Origin: JAQWBS01 sp047975765
Lineage (GTDB): Bacteria > Pseudomonadota > Alphaproteobacteria > RF32 > CAG-239
Direction of reading: 5' to 3'
DNA: 64,000 nt
NCBI GenBank assembly: GCA_047975765.1
Contig: JBKEEF010000013.1
Location: forward strand, 1 to 64,000
Positions 33,880 through 42,715 of this stretch are shown here, piece by piece. Each line of letters opens with the position of its first letter. Position 1 is the stretch's first letter. A model generated the notes under the pieces. The model was not told the DNA's origin and searched no databases. It saw nothing but the letters and a program-made list of their open reading frames with translations. The translations under genes were made by a program, and so were the position numbers.

Positions 33880-35802
33880 TTATAAATAATCTAGCAAAGA
33901 AGTGCTCATTGCTTGTTGAAGCACGGAGTATGAAATTTGCAGATTGTTATAAGCTGTCAAAGCCATAACAGAAGCTTCTTCTTGGTCCACATTTTTAAGG
34001 TTATAAATAGCATCCGTCAAATTTGTTTGTAACTGTTCTTGGGTTTCAACAGTCTTATCCAAAGTAACAGAAATTGTACTTAACTTTGCAAAAATAGTTT
34101 GAATATCACCATTTTTTGTATTGCTTGTTGTTACTTTTGTTCCCAAAGCTTCATTCAGCATATTCAAAGCATTTGTTACCTTATCTTCAGTTGATGTACT
34201 ATCAATTGTTGAAGTGAGGTCATCTGCAGGATTTCTTGTATCAACAAAGTTTCCTTGCGCAATGCTTCCAAGTGTTGCAAAGATTTTAGAAAAAGTTTCA
34301 TCTTGAGCAGTGATGTCAAAAGTGACAGTTTGGTTCTCAGAAATTCTGCGTGTGTTAGAAAGACTTCCGCCATTGTAATATGATTCTGCCTTCATAGACC
34401 AGTTTTGGGTTGCTGGAATTGTTGTTGGTGTTGTTGGGAAATTATCAGGGTCAACAGTGACGTAAAGTTCTGTTCCATCATCACTAATGCCTGTAACTTG
34501 AACATTAGAAGCAATGCCATTACCGAAGTTTTCCATATTAATTACAGAACCAACAGGGAAAGATGTCGAGAATTTGACGTTGTTTGTTGGAGAGACTGTC
34601 GCATCTGCAACAACAGGTGTTGACTCGTCAAACGTGATTGTTTTTCCATCATCAGAAACAGACTTAACAATGTAAGCCTTGTCATTTCCACCTGAGCTTC
34701 CTCCAGAAACAACCAAAGTATCACCAGGTTTAATTGCACTAAATGCACCTGTTTCAGTCGCCTTGACAGTGTTTTTACTGCTGTTAAATGTGAGGTTACC
34801 TGTTGTGTTTGCATTTGCACTAACTGTTTCACTTATGAAACCTCCAGTGTTAGCTGCTGTAATTGTTGCTTTATTAGTATTAGCACCATCAAGAGAAAGT
34901 GTTAAGTTTCCAGTGCTTGAAGAATTTATGCTTTTATTGGAGAGCAAAGCAGTTGAACTTGTTGGGTAAGAAACATTTATGCCATCATAATAAGCTTGAA
35001 ATTCTTGCAAAGTGTCAAAAGGAAAACTTACAGGAGCTTGGTCTGAAACACCGCCACCCAACAAATAATTTCCATTCACATTGGCATTTAAGTTATCAGC
35101 AATAGCCTTCATTGCTGAAAAAGCCATTTCTTGAAGTTGTGTGAGCGAATTTTTTTGTTCAGAAGTCATTACATATGCTTCTCCAGTTTCTACACCATTT
35201 ACGTTGAGAACTGAAGATGCTCCGTTAACAGTATAAAGTGGAAAAGACATCTTGCCATCTTCCAATTTAATTTCTGAGTTTGTTGGAGAAACTTTATTAT
35301 ACAAAGCTGTCATCACATCATCTGCATAAGTTGCACTACCTGGTGTCAGACTTGAAATATCAATGTTGTTACCTGTTCCATTATTTGCGAAGGTATATTG
35401 TGTGCCATCAATTGTGATTGTTTCACCCAAATAAGTGGCATTGTTGTCTGTGAAAGAAAGTTCTCCGCCTGTATAGTCTGGAGTAATGCTTGATAAACCA
35501 CTGTTTGAAAAAGTTGAAAGCATAGATTTTACTTTTTGAGTAAGACTTTCTACAGATTCAAGAGAGGTAGAAATCATTTCCACTTCTGTTTGAATTTGGG
35601 AATTGTTTGCTGCAAAGTTTTTGTTCAAAGTCAATGAACTTTCTAAGTTAACAATGTTATATGCCTTTGTGCCAAAACCAGAATAAGTTGAAGACTTAAC
35701 ACCTGTCATTGCTTGTAGAATATATTCATTCATTGCACTCTTAGTCGACAAAGTGTTTTTAACAAGGTTCATATAACTTGAATATGTAGGGACTCTAACC
35801 AT
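33880..35802 (-). CDS. flgL: FlgL, hook-filament junction protein, enlarged
   Basis: A 640-residue protein that couples the hook to the filament. The flagellin-like ends are clear: VPTYSSYMNLVKNTLSTKSAM at the N-terminus with coiled helices to about 110, and NLQISYSVLQQAMSTSLLDYL at the C-terminus. FlgL is usually about 300-320 residues; here the middle (about 120-555) is a Thr-, Ser-, Gly- and Asn-rich insert, like surface domains of some flagellins. Last gene of the flgI-flgL operon, before a terminator. No flagellin gene lies in the window. FlgL is favoured by position after flgK. Confidence 0.85.
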   Translation of the reverse strand: MVRVPTYSSYMNLVKNTLSTKSAMNEYILQAMTGVKSSTYSGFGTKAYNIVNLESSLTLNKNFAANNSQIQTEVEMISTSLESVESLTQKVKSMLSTFSNSGLSSITPDYTGGELSFTDNNATYLGETITIDGTQYTFANNGTGNNIDISSLTPGSATYADDVMTALYNKVSPTNSEIKLEDGKMSFPLYTVNGASSVLNVNGVETGEAYVMTSEQKNSLTQLQEMAFSAMKAIADNLNANVNGNYLLGGGVSDQAPVSFPFDTLQEFQAYYDGINVSYPTSSTALLSNKSINSSSTGNLTLSLDGANTNKATITAANTGGFISETVSANANTTGNLTFNSSKNTVKATETGAFSAIKPGDTLVVSGGSSGGNDKAYIVKSVSDDGKTITFDESTPVVADATVSPTNNVKFSTSFPVGSVINMENFGNGIASNVQVTGISDDGTELYVTVDPDNFPTTPTTIPATQNWSMKAESYYNGGSLSNTRRISENQTVTFDITAQDETFSKIFATLGSIAQGNFVDTRNPADDLTSTIDSTSTEDKVTNALNMLNEALGTKVTTSNTKNGDIQTIFAKLSTISVTLDKTVETQEQLQTNLTDAIYNLKNVDQEEASVMALTAYNNLQISYSVLQQAMSTSLLDYL

Positions 35803-35812
35803 AATAACTCTC

Positions 35813-37981
35813 CTATACCATTGATAGTAATGTATCTATAATTTCTTTGTTTGCCGTAAAGGCTTGAGCACAGGCATTATAGGTTTGTTTAAAGATAATC
35901 ATATTTGATAGTTCTTCGTCCACATCAACAGAGCTAACTTGAGCATATTTTGTCTCAATTGAGTTCAAGAGTTCAGATTGATAGGTTGAATTTTCTGTTG
36001 CCGCATTTGTTGTTGAAGCAACAACCCCAACAAAGTTTGAAGCATAGCTAGCAAGTGTGGTGTTCATTGCGGAAACACTACCAGCTTGATTGAAATTACT
36101 TGAAGAAGTGAATACACTAGCCAATTTATTTGCAACACTATTGGATGAAGCACTTATTTTGTATGTTCCAGAAGATTCTTCATATTCAGGTGCTCCAACA
36201 GCAATTAAGCCAGGTGTTGCAAGAAGTTTTTCATTCACTTGGATTTGTGAAGCACTTTGTGCATTTGAAACATCAAGACCAATTCTTCCCATTAAGTTTG
36301 TTGAAGAAGTTTCTGTGATTTCCATTTGGTCACCATTACTATTCACAATTCTCAAAATATATCCATTTCCACTTTGAACAAGAGAAGCTTTGAGGTTTTG
36401 ACTCAAAACAGGATCATTGTTTATTTTGTCAACAATCCCTTGAACAGTTGTTCCTGGTTGAATTGTGAGAGAGGCATAGCCAATTCCATTAGTCTCGTCA
36501 GAAAAAGTCAGTGTAGCTGCAGAAGTTAAGCCCAAGCTAGCGTTTTTGCTGAGAACTTTTGAATCGTAAACTGCATCATCACCACTTTTAACAAAAAAGT
36601 CGTTCAAACCGAAAAAGTTTGAAAAACCTTCAACCGTTTTATCATAAGTTCCATTGCCATCAGCATCAAATTTAACATTGACACTAGATTGCGCATCGCC
36701 CAGCTTTGAACCGCTCACATCCATAATAGAAAGGCCATATTCACTATCACCCGTATCTACGACGAGTTTTCCTGCAGAATTGACATTCACAACAGCGCCA
36801 GAAAGATTTCCACCAGTTGGAGATTGAAGCCAGTTCTGCAAAGCTGTTGCCATTGAATCAATTGAACCTGATGAAAAACCTAAGTCTTGTACAAGCGTCG
36901 TTGTAGCAACTTGGTTACCTTGTTTATCAAAGACTGTAAATCTGACATCCCCATTTTCAATTTGAATATTTTGAACTGAAGAGTCGATGAAAGTTGTTGT
37001 ACCAGTCATTGAATAGTTCAAAGTTGGATAAGATGTTCCTTTGTTGTGTTCAATATTCATTTGTTCAAGCATCACGCCTGCCAATTCATCAAGTTGAGAT
37101 TGGAAGGAAGGAAGTGTCGTATCACGAATATCAATCAAACCCTTTATGCTACCGTTGGTAATGCTTGATGTGATATCTTTTCCATCAATGAAAATGCCTT
37201 GAATTCCACCACCATTTGTAGAGGTGAGGGCGCTAGATTGAGACACAGGTGAGTGAGAAAGATAATGTGGTTCTTTATCAAGCAAAGTTGTGCCGTCGCC
37301 AGTTTGTATAACAATCTCTCCGCTTTCACGCGTATAGTAGCTGATGTTCATATAGCCACTAAGTTCTTTTAATGCTGTGTCCCTTTTGTCTTCTAGGTCA
37401 ACCACATTGTCATAGCCGAGTGCTTTATATTTGACAATATTTTCATTGAGGTCAGAAATTTTATCTAAAAGTGTATTCACACTCTTCACTGATGTTGCAA
37501 TTTCTTTATCTGCATCTGTTCTCAAATTTTGAATTTCTTTGCTGATAGATTGCAAGCGATTTGTTAGATTTTGAGCATAAGTTGTCAAATCATATCTTGT
37601 TGCGGCAGAAGTCACATCTGCAGCCAAGTTTTCAAGAGTTGTGCTCACATTGGCAACAGTACTTGCGATGGAATTATCGCTAGTTGGTGAACCAATGTAA
37701 CTTTCTAAGTTTGAAAGATATGTCTGAGAAACAGAAGCGTTTCCGTAGTTGCTGTTCGAAGAAAGGTAAGAACGAAGCAAACTTTCATCAACAGTTCTTT
37801 GAAGACGACTAAGTGTGACACCTGCACCATTTCCACCCAGAACGGTTGTACTTTGACTGTAGTATTTGCGTGTATAACCAGCAGTGTTAGAGTTGCTGAT
37901 ATTTCTTGCAACAACATCCAATTGGGCTTGGCTTGTTTTCATTCCCGCAATACTTGTTTGAAGTCCTGCAATTAAGGCCAT
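35813..37981 (-). CDS. flgK: FlgK, hook-associated protein 1
   Basis: A 722-residue protein at the base of the filament. It begins LIAGLQTSIAGMKTSQAQLDVVARNISNSNTAGYTRK, the flagellar rod/hook family signature, and ends MIIFKQTYNACAQAFTANKEIIDTLLSMV as FlgK does. The middle has LENLAADVTSA and DLEDKRDTALKELSGYMNISYY segments, and a large variable surface region (about 300-630). FlgK is often 450-650 residues; this is longer but plausible. The gene is between flgN-like and flgL, with gaps of 12 and 10 bases. Confidence 0.92.
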   Translation of the reverse strand: MALIAGLQTSIAGMKTSQAQLDVVARNISNSNTAGYTRKYYSQSTTVLGGNGAGVTLSRLQRTVDESLLRSYLSSNSNYGNASVSQTYLSNLESYIGSPTSDNSIASTVANVSTTLENLAADVTSAATRYDLTTYAQNLTNRLQSISKEIQNLRTDADKEIATSVKSVNTLLDKISDLNENIVKYKALGYDNVVDLEDKRDTALKELSGYMNISYYTRESGEIVIQTGDGTTLLDKEPHYLSHSPVSQSSALTSTNGGGIQGIFIDGKDITSSITNGSIKGLIDIRDTTLPSFQSQLDELAGVMLEQMNIEHNKGTSYPTLNYSMTGTTTFIDSSVQNIQIENGDVRFTVFDKQGNQVATTTLVQDLGFSSGSIDSMATALQNWLQSPTGGNLSGAVVNVNSAGKLVVDTGDSEYGLSIMDVSGSKLGDAQSSVNVKFDADGNGTYDKTVEGFSNFFGLNDFFVKSGDDAVYDSKVLSKNASLGLTSAATLTFSDETNGIGYASLTIQPGTTVQGIVDKINNDPVLSQNLKASLVQSGNGYILRIVNSNGDQMEITETSSTNLMGRIGLDVSNAQSASQIQVNEKLLATPGLIAVGAPEYEESSGTYKISASSNSVANKLASVFTSSSNFNQAGSVSAMNTTLASYASNFVGVVASTTNAATENSTYQSELLNSIETKYAQVSSVDVDEELSNMIIFKQTYNACAQAFTANKEIIDTLLSMV

Positions 37982-37993
37982 GGCTCATACCTC

Positions 37994-38431
37994 CTATAAA
38001 GTTTGGTTGACAGAGATTGAGTTTTGACCTTTTTCCAAAGGTGCCATTGTTCCATGTGATCCATAAGATGTGGAATTTGAAACATTCGAAATTTTAATCA
38101 AGTTCACAATGGAATCCATTACAGATTTGCTTGTTTCCATTCTTGTCTTGATGATGAGGTCGTTTTCATGGAGTAGATGGTCCAATTTGAAAGACATTTC
38201 TTTCACTTTTGCTCTTTCTTTAGAATCCATTTTTTCGAGTTCATGTGGATTTTTGATGAAATATGCTACGAGTGAGCGATATGAACCCACTGCCTCTTCC
38301 TTTGCATTCAAAAGAGCTTTTGCTTCTTTCATCTTATATTCTGCCAAAAACTGGTTTTCTTCTTCCAGAATTTCTGAAAGACTCAACACTACTTTTTTAT
38401 AATTTTCTATTACATTAATTTCTTCTTGCAT
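37994..38431 (-). CDS. flgN: FlgN-like flagellar chaperone
   Basis: A 145-residue, mostly alpha-helical, acidic protein (EEINVIENYKKVVLSLSEILEEENQFL) with a poorly structured, Ser-rich C-terminal tail. This size, helix content and place directly before flgK fit FlgN, the export chaperone that protects FlgK and FlgL before they leave the cell. FlgN proteins are highly variable in sequence, so the call rests on context. It is one of a tight flagellar operon. Confidence 0.65.
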   Translation of the reverse strand: MQEEINVIENYKKVVLSLSEILEEENQFLAEYKMKEAKALLNAKEEAVGSYRSLVAYFIKNPHELEKMDSKERAKVKEMSFKLDHLLHENDLIIKTRMETSKSVMDSIVNLIKISNVSNSTSYGSHGTMAPLEKGQNSISVNQTL

Positions 38432-38434
38432 ATT

Positions 38435-38779
38435 CTATACTCCTAAGTTTTGAGAACTCTGTTTTTCTTGAATTTCCAGAATAGTGTTCATCACATAATC
38501 AGCAACTCCAATTCCTCCATTCTGAGCCATGGATTTGCCATATTCATTAACCAGCATTGAGCGATATATTTTTTCAGCATTTCCTCCACCGAACATGCTG
38601 TCGGTAGAAATGGTGTCAAACATACTTTCCATTGTGCGACCCAAGAAGAAAGCTTCAAAATCTTGAGCAGCTTCTTTTGCTTTTTCTTGGTCTTTTGTCT
38701 GAAGCCCAACCATTTGAGATTTTTGTTTCTCAAGAGCGAGGTTTGCAGAGTCAAAATATGTTCCATTATTAATGTTCAT
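38435..38779 (-). CDS. flgJ: FlgJ-type rod-binding protein, no muramidase domain
   Basis: A protein of about 114 residues with the FlgJ N-terminal (rod-binding) motif AAQDFEAFFLGRTMESMFDTI and NAEKIYRSMLVNEYGKSMAQNGGIGVADYVM. The peptidoglycan hydrolase domain of enterobacterial FlgJ is absent, the usual state in Alphaproteobacteria, where it acts as a rod-cap protein. The frame extends to 38815, but the ATG at 38779 follows the flgI stop with a 1-base gap and gives the conserved start. Another enzyme must open the wall for the rod. Confidence 0.85.
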   Translation of the reverse strand: MNINNGTYFDSANLALEKQKSQMVGLQTKDQEKAKEAAQDFEAFFLGRTMESMFDTISTDSMFGGGNAEKIYRSMLVNEYGKSMAQNGGIGVADYVMNTILEIQEKQSSQNLGV

Positions 38780-38780
38780 C

Positions 38781-39911
38781 TTAAATCGCCTCAATGTCTG
38801 CTTGCAAAGCACCACTTGCTTTGATGGCTTGCAAAATACTGATTAAATCTCTTGGGCCGACACCAAGAGCATTAAGCCCGTCGACCATCTCTTGTAAGCT
38901 AACACCTGTGTCAAGAGAGCTTAGCTTACGATCTGTTTGTTCTTCAACAGTGATTTCTGTGTTGTTTACGAGAGTTGTGTCTCCACCTGCAAAAGGAAGA
39001 GGTTGAGAAACAAATGGATCTTCCGTAACTTTGATTGTCAAGTTGCCTTGAGCAATCGCTACACGACTGATTTTTACGTCCTTACCAATAATGATAATGC
39101 CGGAAGTTTCATCAATTACAATTTTTGCAGGAAGGTCTGGTTGAACCTTGAGTTGTTCAATCTTCGTCATCAATTCTGCAATTTTTCCTCTATATTGAGA
39201 AGGAATGTCTAAAGAAATTGTTGAAGGATCTAAAGAGCGTGCACTTCTTTCTCCAAGTAAAGCGTTGATTGCATCTGCAACACGTCTAGATGTTGTGAAG
39301 TCTGGATTTCTGAGAGCAATTCGAACTTGCTGCATATCTTCCAAGGAAAAAGGAACTTCATTTTCAATGGTTGCTCCATTAGCAATCTTTCCACTTGTTG
39401 GAACGCCACGCGTAATGGAATCTCCTCCAGCACTTGCTGAAAAACCAGAAACAGCAATTTGTCCTTGAGCTACGGCATAGGTTTCTCCATCAGCACCAAT
39501 AAGAGGTGTTGCAAGTAATGTTCCACCTTGAAGATTTTTCGCATCACCCATAGCACTCACAATCACATCAATCTTACTTCCTTGACGTCCAAAAGCAGGG
39601 AGATTAGCTGTCACCATAACAGCGGCAATGTTTTTAGACTTGAGTTGTCCATCCCTTGCATTGATACCTATTTTATCAAGCATACTAATCAAGCTTTCCC
39701 TTGCAAAATTGATAGATTTGATATTGTCGCCTGTGCCATTAAGACCAACAACAAGACCATAACCAAGTAATTGGTTTTCTCTAATTCCTTCAAAATCTGC
39801 AATATCTTTAATACGAGAGGTAGCATTTGCCCAGTTCGCACTAAAGAGAAACAGAGTTGTGACGATGCTTAAAAAGCTTATTTTCTTTGCCATAGAGGTA
39901 CGCATAACCAT
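38781..39911 (-). CDS. flgI: FlgI, flagellar P-ring protein
   Basis: A 376-residue exported protein that forms the periplasmic ring around the flagellar rod. It has a signal peptide (about 1-30, ending ANWANA), then the strongly conserved SRIKDIADFEGIRENQLLGYGLVVGLNGTGD block, RDGQLKSKNIAAVMVTANLPAFGRQGSKIDV, and KISRVAIAQGNLTIKV. The C-terminus is GVGPRDLISILQAIKASGALQADIEAI, standard for FlgI. It is the first gene of the operon flgI-flgJ-flgN-flgK-flgL. ATG codons at 39911, 39905 and 39893 are all possible; the first is preceded by AAAGG. Confidence 0.95.
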   Translation of the reverse strand: MVMRTSMAKKISFLSIVTTLFLFSANWANATSRIKDIADFEGIRENQLLGYGLVVGLNGTGDNIKSINFARESLISMLDKIGINARDGQLKSKNIAAVMVTANLPAFGRQGSKIDVIVSAMGDAKNLQGGTLLATPLIGADGETYAVAQGQIAVSGFSASAGGDSITRGVPTSGKIANGATIENEVPFSLEDMQQVRIALRNPDFTTSRRVADAINALLGERSARSLDPSTISLDIPSQYRGKIAELMTKIEQLKVQPDLPAKIVIDETSGIIIIGKDVKISRVAIAQGNLTIKVTEDPFVSQPLPFAGGDTTLVNNTEITVEEQTDRKLSSLDTGVSLQEMVDGLNALGVGPRDLISILQAIKASGALQADIEAI

Positions 39912-39951
39912 AAAACCTTTGTTGGATTAAACTTAAACTTATACTTATATA

Positions 39952-39967
39952 TGCAATATTTATGCCA
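39952..39967 (-). promoter_or_regulatory. Sigma-54-type promoter for the flagellar operon
   Basis: Read on the minus strand, TGGCATAAATATTGCA has the invariant GG and GC separated by 10 bases and matches the consensus TGGCAC-N5-TTGCA at all but one position. It ends about 41 bases before the flgI ATG, leaving room for a start site near 39941. Sigma-54 control of late flagellar genes is known in Caulobacter and related species; an enhancer-binding activator is required and would lie further upstream, within or beyond the mnmA leader. Confidence 0.65.
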
Positions 39968-39988
39968 ATTTTTCTTGGAGATATAATA

Positions 39989-40017
39989 TTGACAATGATT
40001 ATTATTAACGATATAGA
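39989..40017 (+). promoter_or_regulatory. Sigma-70-type promoter for mnmA
   Basis: TTGACA (39989-39994) and TATAGA (40012-40017) are separated by exactly 17 bases, about 38 bases before the mnmA start. The spacer contains AATGATTATTATTAACG. This is the best sigma-70-like match I could see in the mnmA-flgI gap. Confidence 0.6.
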
Positions 40018-40055
40018 TAAATCCGTTTAATTTTATGAATTTAGGAAAATGGAGA

Positions 40056-41144
40056 ATGAACAAAAATAAGAGAGTTTTAGTTGGTCTAAGCGGGGGTGTT
40101 GACTCCTCATTGGCAGCCGTCTTGTTGCAAGAACAAGGCTATGAAGTTATTGGTGTGACTATGGCAATTTATGATGAAGAAAATTCGATGGCGAAAGTTG
40201 TCGGCAATGCTTGCTATGACATCAATGAAAAAGATGATATTGAAGAAGCCAAAGCATTGGCAGAAAAAATTGGAATTCAATATGTGGTTGCTGATTGCAT
40301 TGAAGACTATAAAAAACTCGTTCTTTCCTATTTTAAAGAAGAATATATGGCTGGAAGAACACCAAACCCATGTGTGAAATGTAATCACCTGATGAAATTT
40401 GGTGCAATGCCTTCTATGGCTCAAAAAATGGGTGTGGACTTTGACTATTTTGCAACTGGTCACTATGCCCAAATTGAATTTTCAGAAAAATATAATAGAT
40501 ATGTTCTCAAAAGAGGTGTTGAGCCTAAAAAAGATCAGTCTTATTTCTTATATAGATTGAATCAAGAGCAACTAGAAAATACAATCTTGCCAATGGGTAA
40601 GTTCACAAAAGCAGAAACTAGAAAATTAGCAAAAGAAAGAGGTTTGACAGTTCATGATAAGCCAGATAGTCAAGATTTCTATTCTGGTGACTATAATGAC
40701 ATTTTGCAAGAACCAGCAAGAGAAGGTAATATTATAGACAAGGACGGAAATATCCTAGGAAAACATCAGGGCTTTTGGAATTTCACACTTGGTCAAAGAA
40801 AAGGTTTAGGAATTGCTTATAGCGAACCACTCTATGTGATTGCAATCAGACCAAAAACAAATGAAGTTGTGGTAGGTATTGAAGAAAGCACCTTTAATCA
40901 CGGATGTATTGTTAAGGATTTGACTTTCATTTTACCAGAACCAGAGGCTGGTAAAAGTTTGAAAGCAAAAATTCGTTCTTCACAACAACCGTTTGAAGTT
41001 ATTTTGAAGTCTTATTCAGAAGATAAAAAAGAAATTGAAATTGAATTTGTTGATATGCAAAAAGCTGTTGCACCAGGACAATCTTGTGTTCTTTATGAAG
41101 ATGATTTGGTCGTTGGCGGTGGTATCATCAAATCTAAAATTTAA
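40056..41144 (+). CDS. mnmA: MnmA, tRNA 2-thiouridylase, atypical cysteine set
   Basis: Adds sulfur at C2 of U34 in tRNAs for Lys, Glu and Gln. The PP-loop ATP motif GLSGGVDSS (residues 10-18) and the RTPNPCVKCN motif (101-110, Cys106 and Cys109) are present, and the C-terminal part is standard. The second catalytic cysteine of E. coli MnmA, in DSTGICFIG, is missing: this region reads DSQDFYSGDY (204-213). Instead a cysteine sits in NACYD (Cys53). That arrangement resembles the variant MnmA enzymes I associate with iron-sulfur use. Two start codons compete (40035 and 40056); 40056 keeps the usual N-terminus. The sigma-70-like promoter lies just upstream. Confidence 0.85.
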   Translation: MNKNKRVLVGLSGGVDSSLAAVLLQEQGYEVIGVTMAIYDEENSMAKVVGNACYDINEKDDIEEAKALAEKIGIQYVVADCIEDYKKLVLSYFKEEYMAGRTPNPCVKCNHLMKFGAMPSMAQKMGVDFDYFATGHYAQIEFSEKYNRYVLKRGVEPKKDQSYFLYRLNQEQLENTILPMGKFTKAETRKLAKERGLTVHDKPDSQDFYSGDYNDILQEPAREGNIIDKDGNILGKHQGFWNFTLGQRKGLGIAYSEPLYVIAIRPKTNEVVVGIEESTFNHGCIVKDLTFILPEPEAGKSLKAKIRSSQQPFEVILKSYSEDKKEIEIEFVDMQKAVAPGQSCVLYEDDLVVGGGIIKSKI

Positions 41145-41153
41145 AGTAAAGAT

Positions 41154-42146
41154 ATGAAAGTTTACGACATTGCCATTATCGGTGCTGGACCTGCAGGGTC
41201 TATGTTGACGAGATTTATTCAACACAAAGAATATAGCGTGGCAATCATTGATGTGCGTAAGCTTGATGAAGCATATGTGGGGAAGGGAGTAATCAAAAGC
41301 TGCGGTGGAATGCTTGCTCCTGACGCCCAAAAACTGCTCAGAAAATATGATATTGCCGTTCCTCAAGAAATTATCGACGAAATTCAGCCAAAGTTTGTAC
41401 GAACGATTGACGTTTGTTCAGGGATTCGTCGAAATTATAAACGTAACTATATTAATATGAATCGTGAAGCTTTTGATAGATTCCTTTTAAAAGGGATTAA
41501 TGCTGATAAATATTTTGGTTATCGTGTGACAGAAATTGAAAAAAAAGATGGGTTTTTTATTATCAATAAAGAAATTAAAGCAAAAATTTTGGTTGGTGCT
41601 GACGGAGCCGGTTCAAAAGTTCGTCGCACTTTTTTCCCTGAGATGAAAATCAGAACTTATGCATCAATTCAAGATGTTCTTCCTGAACAAATCTCTAAAG
41701 ATTATGAATGTTTTTTTGATGAACGAATGAGTGACTATTATGGTTGGTCTCTGCCAAAAGATGGAAAAACTTTGGTTGGTTTTGCAATCCCTGAAGGAAA
41801 AGATGTTGTTCAAAAATTTGAAGATTTCAAAAAGCAACAAGGTTTTGGAAAAGAAATTGAAAGACAAGGAACTTTGATTCTTCGTCCAAGCTTTTTCCAC
41901 AAGGTTTCAGCTAAAGAAAATATCTTTTTAATCGGTGAGGCAGGTGGATACATTAGTCCAAGTTCGGCAGAAGGTATTAGTTATGCGATTAAGACTGCAA
42001 AAATTTTGGCAGATAGTAATTTCAACCTAACTAAATTCAGGGAGAAAATGCTCATTATCCGCTTGAATCTTTTATATAAAAATCTAAAATCACTCATTAT
42101 GTATATTCCTTTTTTGAGGAAGTTAGTGATGAGAGTTAGTGTCTAA
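41154..42146 (+). CDS. FAD-dependent oxidoreductase, geranylgeranyl reductase family
   Basis: A 330-residue flavoprotein with the N-terminal FAD/NAD(P) dinucleotide-binding motif DIAIIGAGPAGSMLT, a middle segment ILVGADGAGSKVRR typical of the UbiH/GGR superfamily, and the C-terminal FAD contact block FLIGEAGGYISPSSAEGISYA. The family includes archaeal and bacterial geranylgeranyl reductases and related quinone or lipid-reducing enzymes, but the substrate here is not evident. It starts 10 bases downstream of mnmA and may share its message. A hydrophobic C-terminus (LKSLIMYIPFLRKLVMRVSV) could be a membrane attachment. Confidence 0.75.
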   Translation: MKVYDIAIIGAGPAGSMLTRFIQHKEYSVAIIDVRKLDEAYVGKGVIKSCGGMLAPDAQKLLRKYDIAVPQEIIDEIQPKFVRTIDVCSGIRRNYKRNYINMNREAFDRFLLKGINADKYFGYRVTEIEKKDGFFIINKEIKAKILVGADGAGSKVRRTFFPEMKIRTYASIQDVLPEQISKDYECFFDERMSDYYGWSLPKDGKTLVGFAIPEGKDVVQKFEDFKKQQGFGKEIERQGTLILRPSFFHKVSAKENIFLIGEAGGYISPSSAEGISYAIKTAKILADSNFNLTKFREKMLIIRLNLLYKNLKSLIMYIPFLRKLVMRVSV

Positions 42147-42157
42147 TAGAGGTTTGT

Positions 42158-42352
42158 ATGGAAGAAAATAGAGGAATAAGAACGATTTTGATTTTGTTGA
42201 CGATTTTTTCGCTTATTGTTTTGGCAGCGATATTTATGGTCTATTCAGAAGATACAGACGAAGCTTTGAGTGAAACATCATTGTGGCAAGATATATATAT
42301 TTATCTGAAATATTATGCTGCAAAATTCGTTGGTTTCATCTTCAGAGTATAA
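42158..42352 (+). CDS. Small single-pass membrane protein
   Basis: A 64-residue protein with one strong membrane helix (about 8-28, TILILLTIFSLIVLAAIFMVY), an acidic stretch (about 30-40, SEDTDEALSETSLW) and a hydrophobic C-terminus. GAGG lies 6 bases before ATG. No family was recognised. It follows the FAD oxidoreductase by 11 bases and is probably part of the mnmA operon. Likely inner membrane. Confidence 0.55.
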   Translation: MEENRGIRTILILLTIFSLIVLAAIFMVYSEDTDEALSETSLWQDIYIYLKYYAAKFVGFIFRV

Positions 42353-42388
42353 AATTGTTTTTGTTGTTCTTTTTTTTATAATTTATTG

Positions 42389-42416
42389 TTGACATCTGAA
42401 TTATAAAATGTATATT
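42389..42416 (+). promoter_or_regulatory. Sigma-70-type promoter for rpmG
   Basis: TTGACA at 42389-42394 and TATATT at 42411-42416 are spaced 16 bases apart, 45 bases before the rpmG start codon. Both hexamers are close to consensus. Confidence 0.6.
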
Positions 42417-42460
42417 ACCCCTAAATATTGAAGAGTTAACCTATTTCAGGATAAAAGATT

Positions 42461-42631
42461 ATGGCTAAAAAAAGTATCAAAATTAAAGTTAAAATGGAAA
42501 GTACAGCAGGTACTGGAACTTTTTACCTTGTAGAAAAGAATCCAAAAACTCATCCAGAAAAAATGTCTATGAAAAAATATGACAAGAAAACTAGAAAACA
42601 CGAAGAGTTTGTTGAAAAGAAATTGAAGTAA
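42461..42631 (+). CDS. rpmG: 50S ribosomal protein L33
   Basis: A 56-residue protein of the large subunit. It starts MAKKSIKIKVKMESTAGTGT and continues FYLVEKNPKTHPEKMSMKKYD, then a basic tail ending KHEEFVEKKLK; these match L33. The four zinc-binding cysteines of the C+ form are absent, so it is the cysteine-free (C-) type. A weak ribosome-binding site (CAGGATAAAAGATT) lies before it. It is expressed from the promoter just upstream and ended by the following hairpin. Confidence 0.9.
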   Translation: MAKKSIKIKVKMESTAGTGTFYLVEKNPKTHPEKMSMKKYDKKTRKHEEFVEKKLK

Positions 42632-42661
42632 TATTTTACTATTTTTATAGTACAATACCAC

Positions 42662-42703
42662 GAAACAGTATCAGGCAGAAAGTTTGATACTGTTTCTTTT
42701 ATT
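42662..42703 (+). terminator. rho-independent terminator of rpmG
   Basis: GAAACAGTATCA and TGATACTGTTTC pair perfectly over 12 bp around an 11-base loop, followed by TTTTATTTATT. It lies 30 bases after the rpmG stop. Confidence 0.8.
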
Positions 42704-42715
42704 TATTATTCATTA

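Noticed and set aside
39989..40009. Second Fur box (TGACAATGATTATTA) before mnmA
   Set aside because: It matches the Fur pattern at only 13 of 15 positions and is fully explained by the spacer and -35 element of a strong sigma-70 promoter.
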